Assembly (NCBI GenBank): GCA_045863195.1
Contig: BTUI01000002.1
Span: 198,591 to 262,590 of the forward strand
Direction of reading: 5' to 3'
Source of the DNA: W-Chloroflexi-9 sp045863195
GTDB lineage: Bacteria > Chloroflexota > Dehalococcoidia > UBA2979
Length of the DNA stretch: 64,000 bases
Part shown: one piece after another, positions 7,496-15,749 of the stretch
Numbering within the stretch: position 1 is the first letter of the stretch
Layout of the letters: each line of letters opens with the position of its first letter
Made by a program: the position numbers and the translations under genes
Notes under the pieces: generated by a model
Told to the model about the DNA's origin: nothing
Database searches by the model: none
The model's input: the letters and a program-made list of their open reading frames with translations, nothing else

Positions 7496-9169
7496 CTAGT
7501 CCTTCATCCACACCTTCCGGATGTCGATGAACCAGGACTGCGGTTGGACGAAGCCCTGCACCTTCGGGGAGAGCACCCGGAGGTTGAGGTCGTGCACGGT
7601 CACGAGGACCGGCGCGTCCTTCATCATCGTGGACTGGAACTGCTTCAGGAGCCGGTCCTGCTCCGCCTTGTCGAAGGTCTCCTGCGCCTGGAAGTACAGG
7701 GCGTCGGTCGCCTCGGAGAAGTAGCCGGACTGGTTGCAGCAGCCGTTCGGGGCAATGTACGCACCCACGTAGGAGCGGAAGCCCGTGGGGGCGACCGGCG
7801 CCAGCGAGATGTACGACATGTCGTACTGCGACCAGTTCGGGTTGTGGAACCCCTCGCGCAGCGCGGTGAGGATGTTGTTCCACTCGAGCGGGATCAGTTC
7901 GACATCGACGCCGACCGCGGCGAGGTCCTGCTTCAGCTTCTCGTTCATGGGGCCGGGGAACATGTTCCCGGAGCCGCCGGTCGGGTAAATCATCTTCAGC
8001 GAGAGGCCGTCCGCGAAGCCGGCCTCAGCGAGGAGGGCCTTCGCCTTCTCCGGATCGTAGGTATAGCCCTGCCACGTCTCGTCGTACCAGGGGTGCCCCT
8101 CGTAGAGGTACTGCGTGGCGGGGAAGCCGATGTTGTTGATGAGGACAGACGTGCCCTCGCGGTCCACGGCGTAGTTCAGGGCCTGCCGGACGCGGACGTC
8201 GTGCAGGGCGCTGCCCTCGTTGGTGTTCAGCTGGTACGTGATCACGTGCGGGTAGTTCTTCAGGTAGATCTGGAACCCGCTCGCCTCCAGCAGGGAGACG
8301 GAGTCCGGCGGCGGCAGTTCCGCCCAGTCAATGTCACCGGCCTGCAGCGCCGCGAGGCGGGTCGCCGGCTCGGGCATCGGCAGCAGCACGATCTTGTCGA
8401 GCGACGGACGCCCGTCCCAGTACTGCTCGAACGCCTCGAGCTCCATCACCTGGCCATCGACGTACTTGGTCATCTTGAACGGGCCGGTGCCGGTCGCGCT
8501 CTTGATGTAGTCGTCGTTGCCGACGGCCATCACCACCTCCGGCGAGGGGAAGTAGATGTAGGCGAGGTCGTACGGCAGGAAGGCGTTCGGGGCCTTCGTC
8601 GTGATGGCGATCGTGTAATCGTCCACCTTCTCCCACTTGGCGATCGACGCGAGCGACGAGCCGTTCGTGGAGGCCAGGTTGGCGTCGTAGTACTCGAACT
8701 CCTTGTCGGCGATGCGCCGGTACTGGAAGACCGTGTCGTCCGCGTCGAACGTGGTGCCGTCGTGGAACGTCACACCCTCGCGCAGCTTGAACGTCCAGGT
8801 GAGGTTGTCCTCCGACAGGGTGAAGGACTCGGCGAGCGCCAGCTCCGGCTCCGGCACCGTGTCACCCTGGTAGGTGGTCCACCGGTAGAGCGCGTCATAG
8901 ATCTGGTAGCCGACGAAGCGCCGGCCCTCGAAGCCCTCGTTGGGGGGCGTGTTGGGGAACGGCAGGTTGCCGGCCGTGAGGCCGATGCGCAACGTGCCGC
9001 CGGTCCCGCTGGTGTCCACCGGCGCTGACGCGGCGTTCGACCCGACCGGGAGCGTGGCCGTGGCGTCGCCGCCAGCAGCCGTGTCGCCCGATCCACAGGC
9101 CGTCAGCACCGCGGCGGCGAGGAACCCCAGCAGGGCCGGGGCCGCACCCCGGATCCGCTTGATGTTCAA
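7496..9169 (-). CDS. ABC transporter substrate-binding lipoprotein, peptide/nickel type (SBP family 5)
   Basis: 557 aa. The best start is a TTG at 9169, four nt after a perfect GGAGGTG. It has a type II signal peptide with lipobox LTACGSG (Cys about 25), so it is a lipid-anchored extracellular binding protein. The family signature is seen in YDALYRW, LAESFTLSEDNLTWTFKLREGVTFHDGTTF split over about 80-150, and VRQALNYAVDRE. Such proteins capture peptides, nickel or glycosides. It is divergent from the dppD-B-C-F-like genes 285 bp away and surely supplies that transporter. Confidence 0.93.
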   Translation of the reverse strand: MNIKRIRGAAPALLGFLAAAVLTACGSGDTAAGGDATATLPVGSNAASAPVDTSGTGGTLRIGLTAGNLPFPNTPPNEGFEGRRFVGYQIYDALYRWTTYQGDTVPEPELALAESFTLSEDNLTWTFKLREGVTFHDGTTFDADDTVFQYRRIADKEFEYYDANLASTNGSSLASIAKWEKVDDYTIAITTKAPNAFLPYDLAYIYFPSPEVVMAVGNDDYIKSATGTGPFKMTKYVDGQVMELEAFEQYWDGRPSLDKIVLLPMPEPATRLAALQAGDIDWAELPPPDSVSLLEASGFQIYLKNYPHVITYQLNTNEGSALHDVRVRQALNYAVDREGTSVLINNIGFPATQYLYEGHPWYDETWQGYTYDPEKAKALLAEAGFADGLSLKMIYPTGGSGNMFPGPMNEKLKQDLAAVGVDVELIPLEWNNILTALREGFHNPNWSQYDMSYISLAPVAPTGFRSYVGAYIAPNGCCNQSGYFSEATDALYFQAQETFDKAEQDRLLKQFQSTMMKDAPVLVTVHDLNLRVLSPKVQGFVQPQSWFIDIRKVWMKD

Positions 9170-9453
9170 ACCACACCTCCGACTGTTCTCCCCTCGGATG
9201 GCCCGAGGGGTCCTCTGGTGCACGGCACGCTACGCACCGCGATTTGCACGCGCGTGACCGCACGATGAAGCCTCCGTGACGCCTCGCTCTCCCGGCTGTC
9301 TCTGGCTCGTTACGGCTGCGTGACGCGTCAGGCGGCGGATGCAGCGCAGAAACATTCGCGCAGGAACAGCGTCACTCACGATTCACGCCCGGGTCACGAG
9401 CGCGTCACGCGCCCCCCGTACGGTCATCACCGACACGGACGAGGAGGACGCCC

Positions 9454-10479
9454 ATGGCCGTTCAGGCTCCACTACGCAGGGACGTTGAGCAGCCGTCTGC
9501 ACCGGTGTTGAAGCCCGGTGAGCCGTTGCTGCAGGTGCGTGGTCTGACTACGCGCTTCCCAACCAAGAACGGCTGGCTCACCGCCGTGAACGAGGTCTCC
9601 TATGACCTGCAGCCCGGGCGGGTGCTGGGTGTGCTCGGCGAGTCCGGGTCCGGCAAGAGCGCCATGCTCCGCACGATCCTCGGACTCCAGCCGCACACGG
9701 CGCAGATTTCCGGCGAGGTCATCCTCAACGGCCGCGACCTGATCGCGATGTCCCCGCGCGAGCGCAGCGAGATCCGCGGCTCGTGGGTCTCGATGGTGTT
9801 CCAGGACCCGATGACGGCGCTGGACCCGGTGTTCACCGTGGAGCAGCAGCTCGTCGAGACGATCCGGCGTCACAGCGACCTCTCGAAGAAGGAGGCCATG
9901 GAGCGCGCCCTCGAACTCCTCACGCTCGTGCAGATCCCCTCACCGGAGCGCCGGCTGAAGGCGTACCCCTTCGAGCTCTCCGGCGGCATGCGGCAGCGCG
10001 TCGTCATTGCCCTCGCGCTGGTGTCCAACCCCACGCTGCTGCTCGCGGACGAGCCGACGACGGCGCTGGACGTCACCGTGCAGGCGCGCGTGCTAGACCT
10101 GTTCCGCGATCTGAAGAGCCGCCTGGGCATGGCGGTCATCTTCGTCACCCACGACCTGGCGGTCGCCGCCGAGATCGCGGACGAGATCGCCGTGATGTAC
10201 GCGGGCCGCATCGTGGAGCAGGGGACCGTCGAGGACATCGTCCGCTCGCCGCAGCACCCGTACACGCGCGGCCTGCTGGAGGCCAACGTGCGCCCCGGAC
10301 AGACGGAGCGCCCCGAGGCGGTCCCGGGGTCCCCGCCGAACCTCGCCAAGCTGCCCCCGGGCTGCGCGTTCGCCCCGCGGTGCACGGTCGCGGAGGAGCG
10401 CTGCTGGGAGGCGCTCCCCGGCCTGGTCTCACTCACCCCCTCGCACAGCGCTCGCTGTGTGCTGGTGTCCGGCTCCTAG
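9454..10479 (+). CDS. ABC transporter ATP-binding protein, DppD/OppD type
   Basis: 341 aa cytoplasmic ATPase. It has Walker A GESGSGKS (about 66-73), a Q-loop VFQDP, signature LSGGMRQRV, Walker B LLLADEPTTALD, and a switch His in FVTHDL. The C-terminal oligopeptide-transporter domain ends with the cysteine cluster typical of the family (GCAFAPRC, EERCWE). It is the first gene of an operon in the order D-B-C-F-GatC-like-amidase with gaps of about 10 nt. It pairs with the DppF-like protein at 12362. Confidence 0.95.
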   Translation: MAVQAPLRRDVEQPSAPVLKPGEPLLQVRGLTTRFPTKNGWLTAVNEVSYDLQPGRVLGVLGESGSGKSAMLRTILGLQPHTAQISGEVILNGRDLIAMSPRERSEIRGSWVSMVFQDPMTALDPVFTVEQQLVETIRRHSDLSKKEAMERALELLTLVQIPSPERRLKAYPFELSGGMRQRVVIALALVSNPTLLLADEPTTALDVTVQARVLDLFRDLKSRLGMAVIFVTHDLAVAAEIADEIAVMYAGRIVEQGTVEDIVRSPQHPYTRGLLEANVRPGQTERPEAVPGSPPNLAKLPPGCAFAPRCTVAEERCWEALPGLVSLTPSHSARCVLVSGS

Positions 10480-10488
10480 GAGGCTGCG

Positions 10489-11433
10489 ATGGCGATGGTG
10501 ATCTTCCGCCGGCTGGGCATGGCCGTCCCGACCCTCCTGGGCGTGTCGCTGCTCATCTGGCTGCTGCTGTCGATCCTCCCGGGCGACCCGCTCGTCGCGC
10601 TCCTGCCGCAGGACGCCACGCCCGAGGACCGCGCTGCGCTCGAGGAGTCGCTGGGCCTCGACCAGCCGTTGCCGGTCCGATACGTGCAGTGGCTCGGCAA
10701 CGTGGTGCAGGGCGACTTCGGCTACTCGCCGTTCCGCCGCCGCGACGTCTCCGAGTTGATCTCGACGGCGTGGAAGAACACCGCCGTCCTGGCGGCGGTC
10801 TCCGCCACGGTCGGCCTGTCGCTCGGGCTGCTCGCCGGCACGGTGGCCGGGGTCTATCGAGGGCGATGGATCGACCGGGTGGTGACGAGCTCGGCGATTG
10901 TCGGGCTGAGTGTGCCCTCGTTCTGGGTGGCGATCCTGCTGCTCATCATCTTCTCGGCGGAACTGAAGATCCTGCCCGCGGGCGGACGCGCGGACCTCGC
11001 TGACGGGCTCTTCAACTACGCGAAGTACCTCGTGATGCCGGTCATCGCCGGGTCGCTCATCACCATCGCGATCACGGCACGGGTGGCCCGCGCGAGCATC
11101 GTGGAGACGTACCAGGCCGAATTCGTGGAACTGCTGCGCGCGAAAGGCCTGCGCGAGTGGCAGGTGCTGGTGCACGTGGGCAAGAACGCAGTGTCGCCGG
11201 TGCTCACCACCGCCGGCCTGCAGGTGGGTTACCTGCTCGGTGGGTCGGTCCTCATCGAGACCATCTACTCGTGGCCGGGCCTGGGGCAGCTCGTCTTCAA
11301 CGCGATCGCGGCGCGCGACCTGCTGGTGGTGCAGGCGACCACGCTGCTCATCGCCGTCACGTTCGTCCTGCTGAACCTGGCGGTGGACATCCTTCAGGTC
11401 ACGTTCGACCCGCGCCAGAAGCGCGCGGCCTAG
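10489..11433 (+). CDS. ABC transporter permease, DppB type
   Basis: 314 aa integral membrane protein with about six transmembrane segments. It has the classical N-terminus (IFRRLGMAVPTLLGVSLLIWLLL), a PGDPLVALLP loop, and an EAA-type motif ARASIVETYQAEFVELLRAKGL split across about 198-222, followed by VLIETIYSWPGLGQL. It forms the translocation channel with the DppC-like protein 10 nt downstream. The start is preceded by TAGGAGGC. Confidence 0.95.
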   Translation: MAMVIFRRLGMAVPTLLGVSLLIWLLLSILPGDPLVALLPQDATPEDRAALEESLGLDQPLPVRYVQWLGNVVQGDFGYSPFRRRDVSELISTAWKNTAVLAAVSATVGLSLGLLAGTVAGVYRGRWIDRVVTSSAIVGLSVPSFWVAILLLIIFSAELKILPAGGRADLADGLFNYAKYLVMPVIAGSLITIAITARVARASIVETYQAEFVELLRAKGLREWQVLVHVGKNAVSPVLTTAGLQVGYLLGGSVLIETIYSWPGLGQLVFNAIAARDLLVVQATTLLIAVTFVLLNLAVDILQVTFDPRQKRAA

Positions 11434-11443
11434 GAGGCGCACC

Positions 11444-12352
11444 ATGGCAACCTTCAACCCGCCTGCCGGCTCCATCGCCGCGAAGTGGCGCGAGGCGGAC
11501 GCCCCCTCGGCGCCGGAGTCCTACCTGCAGGCGGCGCGCCGGCGCTTCCTGAAGAACCGCACTGGCCTCGTCGCACTTGGCGTGCTGATGCTGCTGGCGC
11601 TGGGCGCGGTGTTCGCCCCGGTGCTCACGCCGTACGACCCGATCGTCGGGACGCCGGTGGACCGTCTCAAGGGCCTTGGCGCCGCCGGGCATCCGCTGGG
11701 GACGGACGAGCAGGGGCGTGACATGCTCACGCGCCTGCTGTACGGCGGCCGCCTGTCGCTCGTCGCCGGCCTCACGCCGGTGGTCATCGCGACAGTGATC
11801 GGGACGGCGCTCGGCTCCTTCTCGGGCTACGTGAAGGGGTGGGTGGCGGCGCTGATCATGCGCGCGATGGACATGCTGTACGCGTTCCCGACCGTGCTCC
11901 TGGCCATCGCCGTCTCCGCCTCGCTCGGCCCTGGCCTCACCAACGTCATCATCGCGATGACCGTCGTCTACATCGCCCCGATCGCCCGCGTGGCTGAGGC
12001 GGCGACGCGGCGGGTGGTCGTCGCCGAGTACATCGAGGCGGCGCGCCTCACGGGGGCGAGCACGCCGAAGATCCTGCTCACGCAGGTGCTGGCGAACATC
12101 TTCAGCCCGATCTTCGTCTACGCGTCCGGCCTCGTGGGCCTGTCGATCGTGATCGCGGCCAGCCTCTCCTTCCTCGGCCTGGGCGTGAAGCCGCCGGCGC
12201 CGGAGTGGGGATTCATGCTCAACGCCCTCCGCGGCACCATCTACGTCAACCCGTGGGTGGCGGCGCTGCCGGGCTTCTTCATCTTCCTGACGTCCATCTC
12301 GTTCAACCTGCTCGCGGACGCGATCCGCGACTCGCTGGACGTGCGGGGATAG
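11444..12352 (+). CDS. ABC transporter permease, DppC type
   Basis: 302 aa, with the OppC/DppC N-terminal domain (RRRFLKNRTGLVALGVLML) and the loop PLGTDEQGRDMLTRLLYGGR that marks this subfamily. The EAA loop is at YIEAARLTGAS, followed by ASLSFLGLGVKPPAPEWG near the C-terminus. It partners the DppB-like permease. The start follows TAGGAGGCGCACC. Confidence 0.95.
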   Translation: MATFNPPAGSIAAKWREADAPSAPESYLQAARRRFLKNRTGLVALGVLMLLALGAVFAPVLTPYDPIVGTPVDRLKGLGAAGHPLGTDEQGRDMLTRLLYGGRLSLVAGLTPVVIATVIGTALGSFSGYVKGWVAALIMRAMDMLYAFPTVLLAIAVSASLGPGLTNVIIAMTVVYIAPIARVAEAATRRVVVAEYIEAARLTGASTPKILLTQVLANIFSPIFVYASGLVGLSIVIAASLSFLGLGVKPPAPEWGFMLNALRGTIYVNPWVAALPGFFIFLTSISFNLLADAIRDSLDVRG

Positions 12353-12361
12353 GAGCGCGCC

Positions 12362-13444
12362 ATGACCTCTCTGACCGTCGAGACCGACCCGCTGGTGGCT
12401 GTGGTGGACGGCGATCCCGGCCGTCCCCCCCTGCTCGAGGTCCGCAACGTCTCCAAGAAGTTCCCCGTGCGGTTGAGCCCCTTCACGAAGGGCTACGTCT
12501 CCGCCGTGGACGGCCTCTCGTTCACGGTGAAGCACGGCACCACCGTGGGCATCGTGGGGGAGTCCGGCTGCGGTAAGTCCACCGCGGCGCGGCTCATCCT
12601 CGGGCTCATCGACATCGATGAGGGCGACGTGCTGTTCGAGGGCCGCAACGTCCGCGCGCAGCGAGAGTCGCCGCAGACGCCGGACGACCGGCGCGAGTTG
12701 CGCCGCAACATGCAGATGGTCTTCCAGGACCCGCACTCCGCGCTGAACCCGCGCGCCTCCATCGGCGAGATCATCTCGTTCCCGATGAAGGTGCACGGCT
12801 TCTCGAAAGAGGAGCAGGAGGAGCGGACGCGCTGGCTGCTGGAGCAGGTGGGCCTGCACGCCAACCACGCGTCCTACTACCCGCACCAGATGTCGGGCGG
12901 CCAGCGGCAGCGCGTGAACATCGCCCGCGCGCTCGCCCTCTCGCCGCGGCTCGTGGTGTGCGACGAGGCGGTGTCCGCGCTCGACAAGTCCGTGCAGGCG
13001 CAGGTGCTGAACCTGCTGAAGGACCTGCAGCAGGAGCTGGGCCTCACCTACCTGTTCATCAGCCACGACCTGAACGTGGTCCAGTACATGAGCGACGAGG
13101 TGCTCGTCATGTACCTCGGCCAGGCCGTGGAGATGACGGACTCCGCGAGGCTCTACGCAAAGCCGCTGCACCCGTACACGCAGGCGCTGCTCGCCTCCAC
13201 CCCACGGCTGGGTGACGAGGAGGCGCCGACCGCGCCGCCACTGGAGGGCGAGCTGCCGAGCCCGCTCGACCCGCCGTCCGGCTGCCGCTTCCGCACCCGT
13301 TGTCCGTATGCGATGGAGGTCTGCGCGCAGGAGCGCCCGCCCATCGTCGAGGCTGCAGAGGGCCACCGCGTGGCCTGTCATCTCTACGTCGAGGGTTCGA
13401 CGGAGCCCCGGGCGACCTCGCCCGTGCTCGTCGCGTCCGCCTAG
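12362..13444 (+). CDS. ABC transporter ATP-binding protein, DppF/OppF type
   Basis: 360 aa. It has Walker A GESGCGKS, Q-loop VFQDPHSALNPR, signature MSGGQRQRV, Walker B LVVCDEAVSALDKS (Asp-Glu present; the more usual DEPVSALD is changed to DEAVSALD) and switch His in FISHDL. The OppF C-terminal domain with GCRFRTRCPYAMEVC is present. It is the second ATPase of the peptide-type transporter, 9 nt after the permease. Confidence 0.95.
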   Translation: MTSLTVETDPLVAVVDGDPGRPPLLEVRNVSKKFPVRLSPFTKGYVSAVDGLSFTVKHGTTVGIVGESGCGKSTAARLILGLIDIDEGDVLFEGRNVRAQRESPQTPDDRRELRRNMQMVFQDPHSALNPRASIGEIISFPMKVHGFSKEEQEERTRWLLEQVGLHANHASYYPHQMSGGQRQRVNIARALALSPRLVVCDEAVSALDKSVQAQVLNLLKDLQQELGLTYLFISHDLNVVQYMSDEVLVMYLGQAVEMTDSARLYAKPLHPYTQALLASTPRLGDEEAPTAPPLEGELPSPLDPPSGCRFRTRCPYAMEVCAQERPPIVEAAEGHRVACHLYVEGSTEPRATSPVLVASA

Positions 13445-13464
13445 TCCCGAATCGGAGTCCGCAG

Positions 13465-13668
13465 ATGCCCGTACCGAAGGATGTTCCGGCCGCTGTCCGC
13501 GCCATGCTGGAGGCCGCCGGCCTGACCGTGAGCGAGGACGAGTTCAAGGCGTTCGTGGAGATGTACCCCATGCTCCGCGAGGCGACCGATTCGCTCTACA
13601 TCGAGGAGGTCCGCTACGAGGAGCCGGCGCTGGTCTTCACCCCGGTCGCCCTGGCGAAGGGGGCGTAA
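13465..13668 (+). CDS. GatC/AtzG-like small amidase-associated protein
   Basis: 67 aa. The helical N-terminus (AAVRAMLEAAGLTVSEDEF) and the C-terminal YIEEVRYEEPALVFTP strap resemble GatC and AtzG, small proteins that wrap around an amidase-signature partner. It sits directly before the amidase, with a two-nt gap between its stop and the amidase GTG, supporting a complex. Too little sequence for a certain family call; context carries the assignment. Confidence 0.75.
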   Translation: MPVPKDVPAAVRAMLEAAGLTVSEDEFKAFVEMYPMLREATDSLYIEEVRYEEPALVFTPVALAKGA

Positions 13669-13670
13669 CC

Positions 13671-15074
13671 GTGACGCTGCCGATCACCATCCAGGAGGCC
13701 GCCGCCGCGCTGCGAGCGGGGCAGGTCTCGTCCGTTGAACTGACCGAAGCCGCCCTCGGGCGCATCGCCGCGCTGAACGGCACGGTCGGTGCGTTCATCA
13801 CCGTCACGGACGATCTCGCGCTGGCGGGCGCGAAGCAGGCGGACGCCGACTTCGCGGCCGGCATCGACCGCGGCCCGCTGCAGGGCATCCCCTTCGCGCT
13901 GAAGGACATCCTCGCGACGAAAGACGCGCCGACGACCGCGAACTCGGTCGTCCTCGACCCCGCGTGGGGCGAGGGCTACGACGCCGTCGCGACGGAGCGC
14001 ATCCGGGCGACCGGCGCGGCGCTGCTGGGCAAGCTCGTCCTGTCCGAGTTCGCGATCGGCATGCCGGACGCGACGAAGCCGTTCCCGATCCCGCGCAACC
14101 CGTGGGCGCTGGACCGGACGCCCGGTGGCTCCTCCTCCGGCACCGGCATCGCCGTGGCGACGGGGATGGCGCTCGGCGGCCTGGGCACCGACACCGGCGG
14201 CAGCGTCCGTTTCCCGGCGGCGTACTGCGGCCACACCGGTCTGAAGGTCACCTATGGCCGCGTCCCGAAGTGGGGCTGCGCGCCGCTGGGCTACACGCTC
14301 GACTCGATCGGTCCGATGGCGCGCAGCGCCTGGGACTGCGCGGCGATCATGAACGCGCTGGCCGGCTACGACCACCGCGACCCCACCGCCTCTCGCGAAC
14401 CGGCGGAGGACTACCTCGCCGGGATCGATGCCGGCGTGAAGGGCCTGAAGATCGGCGTGCCGGTCGGCTACTTCTTCGACCACCCGATGCTCGACCCGGA
14501 GGCGAAGGCGACGACGCTCGCCGTGATCGACGTCCTCAAGGGCCTGGGCGCCGAGGTGATCGAGGTCGACCTGCCTCGGTCCGCCGAGGCGAAGGAGGCG
14601 AACACGCTCACGATGGTGAGCGAGGCGTTCGCCTATCACCGCATGGACATGGCGAGCCGCTGGACGGACTACGGCGCCGGCACGCGCGCCGTCATCGCGC
14701 GCGGCGCGTTCACCTCCGCCGCGGACTACGTGCAGGCGCAGCGGTTCCGTTCCTGGTACGCGAAGGAGGCCGCGAAGGTGATGGCGAAGGTCGACGTGCT
14801 GATCACGCCGACGATCTTCGAGCCGGCGCAGGTCGTGGCGAACATGGACCTCAACAAGCGGATGATGTCGCCCTCGTTCACCGGCCCGTTCAACCTGCTC
14901 GGCTACCCCGGCCTGGCGATCCCCTCCGGTTTCTCGAAGGACGGCCTGCCGCTCTCCGCGCAGATCGTCGGCGCGCCGTTCGCGGAGGCGCTCGTGCTCC
15001 GCGCCGGCTACGCCTATCAGCAGGTGACGGACTTCCACCTCCAGGTGCCGGCGATGGCGGCCGCGGCCGTCTAG
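13671..15074 (+). CDS. Amidase (amidase-signature family)
   Basis: 467 aa from GTG 13671. The Ser-cisSer-Lys triad is intact: Lys78 in FALKDI, cis-Ser about 155 in TPGGSSSGTG and nucleophile Ser178 in GTDTGGSVRFPA. Members hydrolyse amides, including Glu/Asp-tRNA amidotransferase subunit A and catabolic hydrolases such as AtzF or biuret/allophanate types. Because it ends a transport operon and has a small GatC-like partner but no GatB, a catabolic amidase acting on an imported amide or peptide is more likely than tRNA amidation. Confidence 0.92.
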   Translation: MTLPITIQEAAAALRAGQVSSVELTEAALGRIAALNGTVGAFITVTDDLALAGAKQADADFAAGIDRGPLQGIPFALKDILATKDAPTTANSVVLDPAWGEGYDAVATERIRATGAALLGKLVLSEFAIGMPDATKPFPIPRNPWALDRTPGGSSSGTGIAVATGMALGGLGTDTGGSVRFPAAYCGHTGLKVTYGRVPKWGCAPLGYTLDSIGPMARSAWDCAAIMNALAGYDHRDPTASREPAEDYLAGIDAGVKGLKIGVPVGYFFDHPMLDPEAKATTLAVIDVLKGLGAEVIEVDLPRSAEAKEANTLTMVSEAFAYHRMDMASRWTDYGAGTRAVIARGAFTSAADYVQAQRFRSWYAKEAAKVMAKVDVLITPTIFEPAQVVANMDLNKRMMSPSFTGPFNLLGYPGLAIPSGFSKDGLPLSAQIVGAPFAEALVLRAGYAYQQVTDFHLQVPAMAAAAV

Positions 15075-15095
15075 TCGCTGCTCGAACGTCCTCCA

Positions 15096-15129
15096 CAACA
15101 GGGGCCGGGAGACACCCCGGCCCCTGTTG
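15096..15129 (+). terminator. Hairpin terminator closing the transporter-amidase operon
   Basis: A perfect 14-bp inverted repeat (CAACAGGGGCCGGG and its complement) with a 6-nt loop lies 21 nt after the amidase stop and 34 nt before the flavodoxin start. Confidence 0.8.
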
Positions 15130-15163
15130 CGTCCGGCGTAGGATCGCCGCGGGGAGGTGCCCC

Positions 15164-15685
15164 ATGAGCGCCCTCGTGATCTACGAATCGATGTTCGGCA
15201 ACAACCGCGACCTGGCCGTGGCGATCTCCGAGGGGATCGCGACACGCATAGAGGTCACCACCGTTGAGGTGGGTGTGGCGCCCGTCGAGGTGCCCGAGGG
15301 CGTGACGCTCCTCGTCGTCGGCGGCCCGACGCACGGCTTCGGCATGACGCGCGCCAGTACCCGGCGTGACGCGGCGAAGCAGGCCGCTCCCGAGCCCGTG
15401 ATCTCCGCGGCGATTGGCATCCGCGAGTGGCTGGAGGAGGCCCGCGTGCAGACGGTCCTCGACGCGGCGGCGTGGGACACGCGGGTGGACCGACCGGCGT
15501 TCCTGAAACTGATCGACCGCAGCGCGGAAGGGATGGTCAAGGGGCTGCGCCGTCTCGGATGTTCTGTGGTCGCCTCGCCGCAGCACTTCGCGGTCGAGGG
15601 GACGAAGGGGCCGCTGGTAGCGGGCGAGGTCGAACATGCGCGCCGATGGGGTGAGCAGCTGGCCGGCCTCGTCACCTCGAACTGA
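15164..15685 (+). CDS. Flavodoxin family protein
   Basis: 173 aa, ATG preceded by GGGGAGGTG. The FMN phosphate loop is seen at the N-terminus (VIYESMFGNNRDLA, about 5-18; the usual SxTGNT is replaced by SMFGNN). The isoalloxazine loop VVGGPTHGFGMTR follows near 50-62. It is likely a small soluble electron carrier or an NAD(P)H:quinone reductase-like protein. Hairpins on both sides suggest its own transcription unit. Confidence 0.85.
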   Translation: MSALVIYESMFGNNRDLAVAISEGIATRIEVTTVEVGVAPVEVPEGVTLLVVGGPTHGFGMTRASTRRDAAKQAAPEPVISAAIGIREWLEEARVQTVLDAAAWDTRVDRPAFLKLIDRSAEGMVKGLRRLGCSVVASPQHFAVEGTKGPLVAGEVEHARRWGEQLAGLVTSN

Positions 15686-15696
15686 CCGACGATGCG

Positions 15697-15732
15697 ACAA
15701 CGGGCCGGGGAGCGATCCCCGGCCCGCGTTGT
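15697..15732. terminator. Bidirectional hairpin between convergent genes
   Basis: An inverted repeat (ACAACGGGCCGGGGA with its near-perfect complement) sits between the flavodoxin stop and the stop of the minus-strand asparaginase-like gene, placed to terminate both. Confidence 0.7.
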
Positions 15733-15749
15733 GCAGCGACCAGCGACGG

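Noticed and set aside
11399..13381. 660-residue minus-strand frame opposite the transporter genes
   Set aside because: Antisense shadow caused by high G+C third positions; the plus strand encodes clear ABC permease and ATPase genes.
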